From assembly GCA_029378245.1 (NCBI GenBank), contig JARKIF010000020.1, positions 62,001 through 126,000 on the forward strand: a stretch of 64,000 bases of DNA, read 5' to 3'. Under the pieces are notes generated by a model. That model searched no databases. It saw only the letters and a list, made by a program, of their open reading frames with translations, and had not been told where the DNA came from. This DNA comes from Roridomyces roridus. Lineage: Eukaryota; Basidiomycota; Agaricomycetes; Agaricales; Mycenaceae. The translations under genes were made by a program, and so were the position numbers. Of the stretch, positions 1-11,300 are shown piece by piece (position 1 is the stretch's first letter; each line of letters starts with the position of its first letter).

Positions 1-188
1 TAATATTGGTCGAGACTCGTTCCAAGCGTGAAAGGTTGTCGTGCTTGCCGTGGAATATCCGAATTGGCGCGCGGAGATGAGAGTCGGGGACAAGTTAGGA
101 GGGTATCACGTGCGTGATGCCAAGTGTTTATCACGGCATTTTCGTCTTCGGACTCGGACCACCATCATCTCCCAGGGATTGCCCAGGG

Positions 189-1251
189 ATGGCTGGCCAT
201 GGTCCCCCTCGTCTTCCAATCGACCTGGAACGCAAGATTTTCGAAATGGTCGTCACCTCGCCGATGAGCTCCAAGGCCTCGACGCCGCGAGATTATCCCC
301 CGGCAGAGGCCTTGGTTTGCATGCTTGTGGCATGGCGCGTCAAACACTGGTATGCGTTCAGCTTCACACATCGCTCGTATCCACTGAAATACGAGCGGCA
401 TAGGGTCGAGCCCTTCATCCATCGCGTCATCTGTCTTTCCAGACTGGCAGATACACAATGCATCATGCGCGCCGAAGGTTTCCCTTCCATCTGGGTAGAG
501 CCTCTACTCGACCGGATCCACACCAAAGGGCCTTCCTTTTTCAGATACACCACTCATATCTTCCTCGAAAACTGGGCCTCTGAGACAAAGGCATTCGGCA
601 CGGTCGTGGATGCCTGCCCTTCCGTCCACACACTATTTTTTAACCCGGCTCGCGGAGACCCGGAGAATCTGCCGATCCTCAATCGCATGCAATCTCTCAC
701 CCGGCTGGCCTTCACCTCTGTGCTCTTCCCCGATGGCCCCATCGACTTTTCTCAGCCTCTATTCCGCAACCTCACCCACCTCGAGGTAGCACAAAACTGG
801 TCGCCCGCGGTCAGCGCGCACATCGGCGGGCACCTTGCCCTACTCCCGAACCTCACACACTTCGCTTTCTGGTCGGATCATATCGACATTCCAGTCAACT
901 CGCAGATTGTCGAGAACACCCGCTTGAAATGCATCGTGTGGATCATCGCCGACGCGATCGCGCGCAAGGGCATACCGGAAACCCATCCGAGCGCAGAAGA
1001 CGACCGGTTCGTCATGGTCAGGGTGAAGAATTTGCGTCGGGCGTGGTTCCGCGGTGCGGCGGGGCGTCGAGACCATTGGCAACTTGCAGAAGAATTTATC
1101 GCTAAGAAGAGAAGAGGGGAGATTGGGAGTATGTGTTGTCGGTTTTCGTCCTGATGAAATTGTTTCACTGATAATCCCTTTTTTTTTTTTGCCAGGGGAG
1201 CAGTATTGTACGGTCGATCCTGACGATCCGGGATGGAATTTGAGATGTTGA
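189..1251 (+). CDS. F-box/LRR-like hypothetical protein (2 exons)
   Basis: About 331 aa in two exons, 189-1128 and 1196-1251. The intron 1129-1195 (67 nt) starts GTATGT and ends in a long T run plus GCCAG. Splicing replaces a short tail that would stop at 1154 with an ending in GWNLRC. I chose the Met at 189 because LPIDLERKIFEMV follows at once, which resembles the degenerate F-box start of many basidiomycete proteins. The rest has irregular leucine-rich stretches (LTRLAFTSVLF, LTHLEV, LPNLTHFAFW) typical of the large 'F-box/LRR hypothetical' families, whose members would bind Skp1 in SCF ubiquitin ligases. An upstream in-frame Met at 114 is possible. The family assignment rests on pattern only. 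Confidence 0.6.
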
Positions 1252-1508
1252 ATGTATGTTTTAGCTGCTACCGGAAAAGCTTGGGGAAAGCCGCTACTGG
1301 AAATTTCACTGCCGGACTCCAGTGGCACTGCGTGGAGTGGTCCCACATTGCGATCGCGTGCAGCCCATCCCGATCCCATATTACTTATCTTGTCAGTTCC
1401 CAAGATTGTCCACTGTCCATTGAACGATGTCGAAAACCCCGCGGAACGATGAGTGAGTTGAACGAGTCCGTTTGGAAGCAATTTGGTGCACGTTGACAAA
1501 TGGTACCT

Positions 1509-2501
1509 CTAGATCTTTGTGAACAGGTTTCGACGGATTAATAGCCCTCCGTCCGACGTATACCAATGCCGGGCCCGATACCACTGAACCTTCTGAGCTT
1601 TCCGCCCCCAGCCCTGCCAGAAACTCAATTGGAGACGCGGAGAGCGAGTCTTTGAGGTGACACAACGTCTGAGACTGTAGATCTGCTGAGCAGCGTCGGG
1701 GACTGATTTTCTTCGGCTTCCGAAGGTGATAAACGTCCGAAGGAGAGATGCCGTAGATAATCTGGAGCGTCCTGGACATATGGTGAGATGTCTAGACGGT
1801 ATAGAGCTGGGTTGACAAGATGTGTAGCGCTCTAGTCGTTTGGAAAGCCGGGAAGATAGACGCACTCCGCATCGTTGGATATACCAATTGGTTGTCTGTG
1901 GCCCAGAGAAATGATATTGGTAACCGAGATGACTTGCGGCCGCGGGATAAAAGATAGTACGTGGGGGGATCGTCCTATTCATTCGATACATTTGGAGAGA
2001 GGAAGCCGGTCCTGAACGACGTTTATTGCCTCCAGACATATGGATTTGACAGAAGACTTTGATTCGCAGCGCCAGACGAACCCAGTGCTCCCGGAGAAAC
2101 CTCCAGTTCGGAGCAGGTCGGCGGGCGCAGTTGACATTGACAAGGACACCGAGAATTGGGCCGGGGAAGCAATTGAATGGCCCGTTGGGATGGCGCGAGA
2201 GCACGGGAAATCCGTGTTGAGATGTCGCGGTCATGTGGAGCCACGTCCAAGCTTGAGCAACGAATGTGGAAAGCAGGACGACCATCAGCAGCCTGTTTGT
2301 CCGCCTTTGTCTGATGATCAATGCGTTGTCAGCAGCTCTGCCTTCTGCCACCACGACCCGATTCGCGAGGAGTGCGCTGCTCCCACCGATGCATCTGGAA
2401 GGCCGCAATTCGTAACTCGTGAAAAGCCTTTCGAATCGATTGGGCCCTCCTAGGACGCGAGGCGATCGCAACGAGGCCACACGGCAACACCATCGTCGCA
2501 T
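1509..2501 (-). pseudogene. Decayed membrane-protein-like reading frame
   Basis: A long minus-strand open frame with no convincing start. One hydrophobic segment (NRLLMVVLLSTFVAQ, near 2270-2320) recalls a transmembrane helix of the fungal seven-helix DUF6533-type proteins, and weakly similar pieces continue in other frames further along. I could not build a consistent exon chain, so this is either a degraded copy or a chance open frame. The stretch 1252-1508 shows nothing else. Confidence 0.2.
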
Positions 2502-3424
2502 CAGCGAGGAGACATATTGCGGTGTCCCTCCCGAGGCGTACCGGTGTGGGACTATGACTTACGCCAGGTTGTCACTAATATCAGGTGCCGATCCCGAGAT
2601 GCCTCAAGAGATTAAGACGCCCAGCGCTGCTATCTCTGGCCAGAGATAGACACCCACCTTGTGTGTATCGGCATACATTCAATTGAATTTCTTGATTGAC
2701 CTTTCACTCCGGCTAGTGGTCCCTTGACAAGTGCGCCCAATCTCCGTTCATCAGCGTCCCCCACATGAAAAGCGCCCCATGACATCAATCCACAAGAAAG
2801 TTAGCTTCGCAGGTCTAGATAGGTCTGTGCATTTATTTGGAACTTCTGCTGGTCCGACCCCCCGATTCCAAGGGCAGCGTGCTAAGATAACCGTCCTCCG
2901 TGAATTACTACGCCCTGGATATGACCTTGTTTGACCTGGTCCCGCTATTTCTGCGGTTGTGCGGGGACTTGGTTGGTGAGGATATAGTGAGACTTCCACA
3001 GCCTGGCATCTGACAGTTCGCTCCCTATTTCGACAGAAAACATATCTCGAATGTCAACATTGACGCATTCACACTTTCTTCAGATGCCATCGACGGTCTG
3101 GCTTTCTGGGTCCAATTCCGAAGCGCATCCTTACCAGTGGTATGTAAGCTTTACACCACCGGTACGACTTCTCTCACCCCAAATGCGCCTCGGAGCACAA
3201 AGCCTTTCTCACACCGTCTTCGGAAAGCAGCGCACTAATGTCCCTGTACATTTATCGCAGAGATCTGTCGTCCCTTGAATGTCAAATTCCGAAAGCGAGG
3301 GAAATATGGAGCGATTCATTCGGATGTGGTACCCCTCAACACCTGTCTCAGAATCGTATAAGTACCACTCACGCCGAGTCTTCAGCTCCCATCACCGAGT
3401 CGCCAAGGCTTCGCTGCAAGGAAC
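2502..3424. other. No recognisable gene
   Basis: Only short unsupported reading frames. This is presumably the 5' intergenic and promoter region of the GATA factor gene that starts at 3425. Confidence 0.5.
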
Positions 3425-4404
3425 ATGAGCCACTTCAACCAATACGACCAGAACCAAGAGGACCAGCAGCGGTTTCGAATCAGCCGGTATAGTACGTTGG
3501 ACGGAGCTCTGAACTGTCCGTATTTCTTCTTTCACTCGAGGTTCAATTTTACTCATTGACGTCGCCTCTTGCAGTTCCTTCGAATAACGTACAGCATGGA
3601 CCAGGCCAGATGCCTTTTCAACAACCTGCACAGACCCCACCTGTGCCGATGGCGCCCGGCTCAGTTGCTCACCATCATCCCGGCGGGGCACCCCAGTACC
3701 CTGACCTTGACCAATGGGAGATGCCACCAGCTCCAAGCTTGCAGATTGCGCGGTCCCCGTCTACCGCGCCAGGCCAGCACCAATACCATCCGGGCTTCGG
3801 TGCCCAACACCCACAGCCTGCCGCTGGGCCACCGCCGCCGAGCCACACTAGCGCGCCCAATCCAGCTGGCAGACAATGCAGTCGCTGCCACACCACCGAA
3901 ACGCCGCTCTGGCGCCGAGACCCACTCACGCATGCACCGCTTTGTAACGCCTGCGGGCTCTACCTCCAACAGCGTCACGCGCACCGCCCAATGGAGCTCA
4001 TCTACGCCGACCGCGACGACGGCGGCACCGCCTCTGCCCCCACCGACGGCCGTCGGTGCAGCCATTGTGGAGTGCATCGGACAACTGTTTGGCGTCGCAA
4101 CAGGGAGGGTGATCAGGTCTGTAATGCCTGTGGTGTTTACGAACGGCTCCATAAAGTTCAGCGTCCTCTGTCACTCACGAAGCGCGGCGGAACCCCGTCC
4201 TCGCCCGAACCACTCGCATTCTTTTTAGAACAAAATGATCCTAGGTCCTCTCATATCCAGCCTATGAACCTCCCTATTTATTTAGACACGCTGATTTTCG
4301 TGTGCTTCGATTCTCCGATTCGCGATTCGTCTTTGACTTTCACTACTTGTTATAATTTTGCCCCGGACTCACCTACCAGTTTTTATAGACGAATAGACTG
4401 GTAG
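3425..4404 (+). CDS. GATA-type transcription factor with two zinc fingers
   Basis: About 298 aa in exons 3425-3491 and 3575-4404. The intron 3492-3574 (83 nt) has donor GTACGT, a branch-like TTGAC and acceptor TTGCAG. The N-terminus MSHFNQYDQNQEDQQRF is followed by a Pro/Gln/His-rich low-complexity stretch. Then come two GATA fingers: CSRC, 18 residues, CNAC (TPLWRRDP between them), and CSHC, 17 residues, CNAC (TTVWRRNREG between them). The first has the CX2CX18CX2C spacing and the second the CX2CX17CX2C spacing. Both keep the LWRR/VWRR DNA-contact motif, so binding of GATA sites in the nucleus is expected. The C-terminal tail after about residue 230 is unusual and may hide another intron or an earlier true end. 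Confidence 0.85.
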
Positions 4405-5084
4405 TTCAGTATAATTTCGATAGTGCTTTGTGCCGTTCTCTCATCTCAGTCGAACTCTACCAATTTATATTTATGTATTGGACCGTACATTCAAATTGGA
4501 CTTTGATGAACTACTAACATGTCATTTTGTTAGTCTAGGCTAAGCGAGGCACGAGTGTGCCGAAGAGTTAGGTTTTTGTCCGAGAGAGAGTCACAGGCGT
4601 GACAGCTCTGCTTCAGTCCCGCCAAAAACGGTGCCGCCGACGATCTTCAAGAGCAGAGCGCTGAGTCGTCGGTTTCCTTTCAAAGGAAACCGACGACTCA
4701 GCGCTCTTTTTTCTTTTCTGAGACATTGAGCCACACGTGCAATCGAGTTTTCCGCGGAGGCGGTGACGGCTCATGGCGCCTCCTAATACTTTGGGAATCC
4801 AACTCGATCCCCTACAAAGCTCACGCGCACTCAGCAGCACGCGTACACGTGAACCCATCAAGGCTCTCATCTTCCGCGCGCCGACACGTCCCCGAGCAGT
4901 TCGCTGGTCGCAAACCTTGCCGCATGAACTTACAACTTGACGATGGGAATTGGAGGGGCTGTCGCCGCATCCTCAGTTTATACAGCTGCGTCACTTGCTT
5001 TCCTCTTCCAGTCCACAACCATTATCTGTCCGTTTAGGTCGAACATTGCCATCGCATTCACGAAAGCATCCCGACCATGGAGGA
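4405..5084. other. Intergenic, no gene seen except a palindrome
   Basis: No supported reading frame. It contains the 53-bp palindrome listed separately. Confidence 0.5.
4655..4707. repeat. 53-bp near-perfect palindrome
   Basis: Arms 4655-4680 and 4682-4707 are 26 bp each, perfectly complementary, with one unpaired base at 4681. The right arm is followed by TTTTC. RNA from either strand would fold into a 26-bp hairpin. No coding context explains it. Confidence 0.95.
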
Positions 5085-6088
5085 GTAACAAGAACGGTGG
5101 GACTGGGACTCACTTAGCGAGTCCCAAGACAGGAGCACATGGGCTCCAGCCAACTGCAGAAAGAAGAATTCAAGGAGGCATTGTAACCGGTAGACTACCG
5201 GAGTATTGGTCATCCCTGAAACGGGCTCCATGTATCGACACTGTGAATCAATAATGCACACGTACAGTGTCACCGATGTCTTCTTTGAGGGCCACTTCAA
5301 CCGAGGAGAAATATCTCTACTATGTAGTTTCAAAGTCCTTGGGAATACGAGCAAACTGTTTCAATTTTCCTCTGGCCGGAGCGCCGAGTGATCACATTGT
5401 CGGCAACACCAGTGGCCGAGATCACTCAGTGGTAGGGCTCCGACCCGACCGTCAAAATGACGGGTCAACGAGCCGTCGCGACGGGTGCCGGCCCGGCCGT
5501 ACAGCCCTCTGAAGCCAGAATTTTGACGGCCGGGTCCGGGTCCGGTTCCTTGGCTGACGGGGTACCCGTTCCCGGCCGTCGACGGGCCATGACGGGTGGT
5601 GACGGGTCTTCGGCTAACTAGCCATGCCGAGCTGCCATCATCACTTGATGCTCCAGGGGTAGCGCACCTGGGTCATCGGCAATCTTGCTGATGGCCCACT
5701 ACTGCGGTTCTGCAGGCTTCCCGAGTACCAATCGGTCCAATCCGTAATTTTGACTTGCCGGCATCACGTTGACATCAATCTGATGGTCGATTTAGCTGGA
5801 GGCACGGGCTGTCAGGGGCTGTCACTGCTTCGACCCGTCATGACGGCCGTGACGGGTCTGACGGGTACCACCCGGCCGTTTTGAGGCCTCGCAACATGGT
5901 CTGACGGCCGGGTGGGGCCCGTCCGACCTCCCATGACGGCCGTCAGAGCGACGGCCGTCGCCGTCAACGGCCGGGTCGGAGCCCTACTCAGTGGGACTCG
6001 CGCCATCACGGTGGGACTCGAGCCCTGCTCGGCAAATTAGCCGAGCGTTAAGCGAATCCCAGTCCCACCGTTCTCGTATATACTCCTG
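5085..6088. repeat. Outer inverted repeat around the hAT MITE
   Basis: The left arm starts near 5085 and contains GAACGGTGGGACTGGGA at 5093-5109. The right arm carries its reverse complement ending near 6073, and an AGGAGTA stretch outside both copies also matches. The pair encloses about 1 kb, including the complete MITE at 5433-5986. It is probably an older MITE that was later hit by the hAT element. I could not fix its ends or find a target duplication. Confidence 0.6.
5433..5986. mobile_element. hAT-type MITE, 554 bp, 8-bp TSD
   Basis: Terminal inverted repeats begin TAGGGCTCCGACCCG (15 bp identical; 19 of 20 with the next bases). The element is flanked by the perfect 8-bp duplication CTCAGTGG at 5425-5432 and 5987-5994. 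Eight-bp duplications and T/CAGGG ends are diagnostic of hAT elements. The interior carries many direct and inverted GACGGGTC/GACGGCCG motifs and no coding capacity, so it must depend on a transposase encoded elsewhere. Confidence 0.9.
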
Positions 6089-6715
6089 ACCATGCGCCTC
6101 CACCAACAATCGTACTCGCCCTGTTGCTGCAGCTGCGGCGCGACAAACGACGGATATCAACACTACCTGCTTTTGAGGGCCAGTGCTTTGCATGGCAATC
6201 CGAGTCTGATCTTGGGTTGATTTTGGGCGTTCATTTTGTGCCTGACGAGCTTGGCTACATAGCTGTATGGTGCCAGGAGCCTCGAATCAAGACTTTGAGA
6301 GGTCATAGGCATAGCACCAAGGTAGGACCAGATGCATAACTTGGTGTCGGACTTGATGTACTCATGTAAGTACATAAGACAAGAGTTGGACAAGAGTGTA
6401 TGGCTGTTACTGAGTTTGAACCTAACAGTGGGAGCTGCGAGCAAGCGGGGTGAAGGGTTCCTTGCACCAGAAGAACAAATGAGTCACTGGATGTTGAGCG
6501 GTCGATCCAAGGCAAATGTCGAATGCGTTCTGGTGGGAACCAAGAGATGGACTGTCAACGGAACAGAACTGTCATCGGTGTCAAACCGAAAGTCCAGACT
6601 CCGGACCCGTTCTGCGTCGGTCAATCTCCTATCGAAGGCCGGCGGAAGTAAGGCAGAGATACGTGTTCATGGTGTAAGAGTGAATGACCAAGAAGCGACC
6701 AAATCGAGACAGAAG
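6089..6715. other. Intergenic, no gene seen
   Basis: Short reading frames only, with no family resemblance and no plausible splice chain. Confidence 0.5.
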
Positions 6716-6843
6716 TCCCCAAAAATTACCTGAAAAGGAAATGATTCCACCACCGACACTGACATCATCGAAAAAATGCGACCCCACTTTCGCGGGAAAA
6801 CGGCCGATAAGACCGAGCTTAAAAATAAATTTTTAAGACTCGG
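6716..6843 (-). repeat. Dispersed repeat family, copy A
   Basis: About 128 bp, closely matching 35947-36078 over its full length and 49387-49458 over the first 70 bp. One end is an AT-rich imperfect palindrome bordered by CCGAG and CTCGG. The next block contains CTCGGTCTTATCGGCCG and GTGGGGTCGCA. Noncoding. Confidence 0.8.
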
Positions 6844-7645
6844 AATGCCATCGAACGCACTCGCGCCGTCTCGCTACCCATCACCGGCACTAATCCTGGC
6901 ACGACCTACGCTAGCCTTGGAGATACTCGCCATGGCACGCTACCGATCACCTGCGCTCGTGCAGCGCCCTGTTCCCTATATGTGAAGCCTCCACAACCAT
7001 CGAACCGGACGAGCCGCCGGCAACCCCGGGCTACACATCGACGACGGTGGGACAACACGGATACGGACCCACCCCTGGCTCATCCCCCGACAATGTCACC
7101 TTTAACATAATTGCATCGATTTCGCCACGGACGCATTCCGAGCGCCTTCACCCCGCAAGTTGCCAAACTTGGAACCGTTTTTTGCAGGTCGTGCGTCAAC
7201 GGGGAACATTCCAGTGGGGTGAGGCGATCGTGTGGGCGGGCTCACGGGTTCCACGTCCCACCGCCGCCGTACCCGGCCACAGAGCGCCCCACTGTGCGAG
7301 AGGTGCATCAAGACTCTGTTTGCCGACAGCCGCCGAATTGGATTCTGACGGTGACGTTCGCGCGCGCATGGCAACGGCCCAGCACACCATGCGCTACTTC
7401 CACTCGCCACTCGTGCGCGTATTGCTGAAACCTCCCCTGGTAGTTGCGTGTCTTATTACATGGTTAATGCATTTGCTTGTGCGCTTGTCGCATAATGATT
7501 TTGCTTAATTGTTTGCTGCTTGTTGCTTGTTGCTTAACCTGCTTGGCTGCTTGTTGCCTCAGGCCTGCTTGTTGCGTATCGCTCGCCCATGCGCTCGACC
7601 ACTTACCGCGTATTGCTTGTCCGGCGCATATTGCTCCCACGCTGC
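6844..7645. other. No gene; degenerate lead-in to the minisatellite
   Basis: From about 7500, TTGCTTG/TTGCTTA-like words become frequent and grade into the regular 19-bp array. Reading frames over 7477-8255 are translations of the repeat in three frames and are not genes. Confidence 0.6.
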
Positions 7646-7854
7646 TTATTGCTTACCCAAACACTTATTGCTTGTCCAACCGCTTATTGCTTGTCCAAAC
7701 GCTTATTGCTTATCCAACCACTTATTGCTTATCCAACCGCTTATTGCTTATCCAACCACTTATTGCTTATCCAACCGCTTATTGCTTATCCAACCGCTTA
7801 TTGCTTATCCAACCGCTTATTGCTTATCCAACCGCTTATTGCTTGCCCGCTTCG
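7646..7854. repeat. 19-bp minisatellite, about 11 copies
   Basis: The unit is TTATTGCTTATCCAACCGC. Copies 1-3 vary (GCTTACCC, GCTTGTCC), copies 4-10 are nearly identical and alternate CCAC/CCGC at the end, and copy 11 is truncated. The unit length is not a multiple of three, so all three frames look similarly repetitive. Confidence 0.95.
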
Positions 7855-8376
7855 AGTTGTTGCTCACAAATGCAATTGCACCGTTCATCAGCTATGTGTT
7901 GCCTACTGCTTACTGGTACCCTACAAAATTGACACTAAACACACTAACCACACTATTGATCCTCATACAGCAGTGCATTCAGATCATCTCCCCTCAAATC
8001 GTCATCCTCCTACTGTTTTGGGGTTCCCGCCTGAGAGCTGGTCTGCGTCGTCCTCCTCCTAACGTGTTTGGGAATCCCAGCTCTCCGCGGGTTTTTGTTC
8101 TAGGCCATAGTTTCAGGACGGGGACGGAAAGCCCGAGCCAGCTCGACTTTCACCCAAACCTGCTGCTAGCTACAAGCGTACACGCGCTGAGATGCCCTTC
8201 GGGGCTTTTTATGTTCTATTTGCCGAGTGACGGGAACGACTTACAAAAACAGTGATTTCCAGGGTCGGCAAATTATTTGGACCTAAATGAACACAATTTA
8301 TTGAGGACAGTTACGAAACTAGGTAGGGGGTTAAGAAAAATATTATACATCTTACATGCAAATAGGTATGGACCAG
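7855..8376. other. 3' flank of the CHAT gene
   Basis: No supported gene. AT-rich sequence just below 8377 would hold the 3' UTR and terminator of the minus-strand CHAT gene. Confidence 0.5.
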
Positions 8377-11300
8377 CTACAAACCATAATATACAAAAGG
8401 TACCCATCTCATAAATGTAACCTGCGGATCCTTTCGGAGCTCTGCAACAGCTAGATGAAGGGTCTCAGCTGCCTTTGACAAATCTGGGAGGGTGGGAGAT
8501 TTTGCGTCAGCATCACAGTTCTTGAACAAATGCTGGTAAAATTTGTCTGTGATTTGGGGCCCATCAGAGTCCGCCATTGTCCTAGATGCATATTGTTAGT
8601 TAGAATATCAGGATTCAAAAGATGTTGGTTGAAACACACCACATTGTCCCAACTACACCACTGAATCCAGCAAAAAGAAATGTTGCGGCAAGGTGCATTG
8701 CTTCATCTGGGGTTTTCACGTGCGCTTGAGCAGTTTCACAAGCACTGAGGAATGCGAGGGACAGCCCACGAGAAGAATGAGCATCATGTGTCTCCCGCAT
8801 TATTTCAGAAACATGCAGGGTGCCATCAGCAAGCAGCAGACCACTGTCCAATGGATTGAGGGGGTTTTGTGTCCCATGACAAGCAAAATGGACAATCTTC
8901 GAGTCTTTGAGGTGTGACAGGGCCAGTTGTGCAGTAGCAGGTTCTGTGTGGCCAACCTTGGTCAACCATTGTACTGGCACTCTACCCACAATCTTGCCAA
9001 GTTCTGCTTTGACACTGGGAAGATAATTCTGGGAGTGCGCCTTTGGCTCAATGACCACTGTCATTTTGAATGGCGATGGTTTTTTTGTTGAGACACTTGG
9101 CAGAAGAGCTGTAACTGTTGGTGTGTATGAAGATATTGCATAGTCATGCACACAATCTGTCTGGCTGCCAGAATAAATGCCGGCTGCATGGATTGGAAGA
9201 AAGGCCAAGGGCCCAGTGGGACACCAACAAATCCTTGGCGGGTTTGCAGATTTCTGAAATTATTGAATGAAACATTGCGCAGATTAGAGAAGTATCAAAT
9301 ACTCACCTCAAGCTTTAGTTCACGTATTACTGGCTCCACAATTGTGTTCCAAAGTTCAGCCAGGATGAACTGCATGGACTCTTCCAGAGTCAGACCCTCA
9401 TCCTTTTCGGGTGTTCCCACAAGCCGTGTAAAGTGTTCTGATTGCTGCATGAACTGGATGGACTCTTCTGGAATCAGACCATCATCCTTCTCTGGTTTTT
9501 CAACAAGCTGTGTGGACTGCTCTTGCTGTATGCCAGACATCACCTTTTCCAAGATCTGCTGCATCCCAACTTTTCCGCCCAACATATCTTTGTTTAGAAG
9601 TAGAGATTTTAACACAGAGTTGTACATACATTGCCGAAGAAGCAAATGTGCCGAATTTATGTCCGAGTCTTTGAATGTGACAGTTCTAATATTGGCAGAA
9701 CCATCCAGAATCAGAGCTGTACCAGTGAAGGCATGTGTGTTTATATTGAGAATGACCACAAATCCATTGACATTAGATGCTGCTGCCTTGAGCGTGGTGA
9801 ATGTCTTTGGGCGGAGAAAATCATGGAAATCCTCCTTTGACCGGATCTGATCCAATGTTTTCAGCCACTCAGAGTTCAACTCCCGGAGCCTCTTTGACTC
9901 TGCATCATACATCATGTGGTCTGCAGATTCTGCAGGAAGCTGCTGTGGTTGACGGTGAGAACCACGGTCCAGTTTGCGCATGAGATCAGCAGCTCTCGCC
10001 CCTAGTTCAGGATCTGCACGGTGGAGATCGTCCAGTGATGTACGAAGTTGCAGTCCCTGCTGCCAGAAAACAGATCTTCCTGCCTCTATGAATTCCACAG
10101 CCTTTTCCAAGTTGCTTAAACGAACGGCACAAGCAGCAGCCTCTGACACTATACTCCGCACTTCAAATGAGTCAAAATTTTTCAACTGGGCGGATACATT
10201 TGAGCCAAGCAGTACCATCTGAGGGAGAAGTTCAAGTGCAGTGGAGTATGCAGCCAAAACCGAAGGATGTTCATGAAGGTCTGCATACATGGCCCAGAAT
10301 CTGCTGGCATGGAATCGACAACGAACAGAGGACACACTGTACTCTGAGGCCTCACGAAAGGCTTCCATGGCGGCATCTACTAACTCTGGATCTGGAAACT
10401 GTGTATGCCTCCGCATAAGCAGGACCGCCAGGTTGAGTAGTGAGTAGCTTCGATGAGGGTGCGGGTTTGGACAGAGTGCAAGGGATTCTTGAAACATGTC
10501 TCTGGCACTTTCAAAATATGTGTTGTACCCTTCATTGTGCTTCATTGTCTTTGAAATTGAGGTTGCCAGGCTGTCAAGCATCAACCCACGGTATGGATGT
10601 CCATCTGGAGTCAAGTCAAGTGCAGTACGATGATGCTGAATACAGTCTTGTATATCAGAAGCACCACCCAGGTGTTCATGTCGCACCCGCAGGGCATAGC
10701 CAAGATTTGTGTGTGCATTGACCAGACTGGGATGTGACGGGGTCAATTGCTTTAAGGCCTCTGATGTATGTGCTCAAAACCTACTATAGAAATCAACCAA
10801 CTCGAAACAACAAGACTAGATGAGTCTCGATACAGACGAATCTATATCTAAACAACCCAATCACGAAGCTCCGGGGCGAGTGACAACTATATTGACAGCA
10901 GGCGAAGGCGAGTATAAGTCCCTAGTACAGGGCCTTATGAAAGGTTGTAGGGAATACTGTGATATTGTCTCGATATGATTGGTCGAGTTTTATATTGCGA
11001 ATCAAAATCCTTGATATGAACCAAGGATGGCGATTCTAAAGTGTTTTGTAGATTTTAAAGCTTCACAGCTAACACAAAAAGATAGATTGAGTTTGGCTAA
11101 AGCCGGGTTTTTGCAATAAAGCAGGTATTTGGGTCTCTCGATCCCTTTTACACTGGTATCTGAAGACGACAGCGACCGATACAACACGGATTTCACAAAT
11201 TCCAACAATTCCTGAACCAATTCCTGACACTGAACACACAACCAGACCCTAACTGACACACAAACCGTACCAAGCCGTAGCAAGCCTTCCAAAGCTGCCA

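Noticed and set aside
7477..8255. Overlapping 150-250 codon frames rich in AYCLSNRLLLIQP
   Set aside because: They translate the 19-bp minisatellite in three frames; no independent coding evidence.
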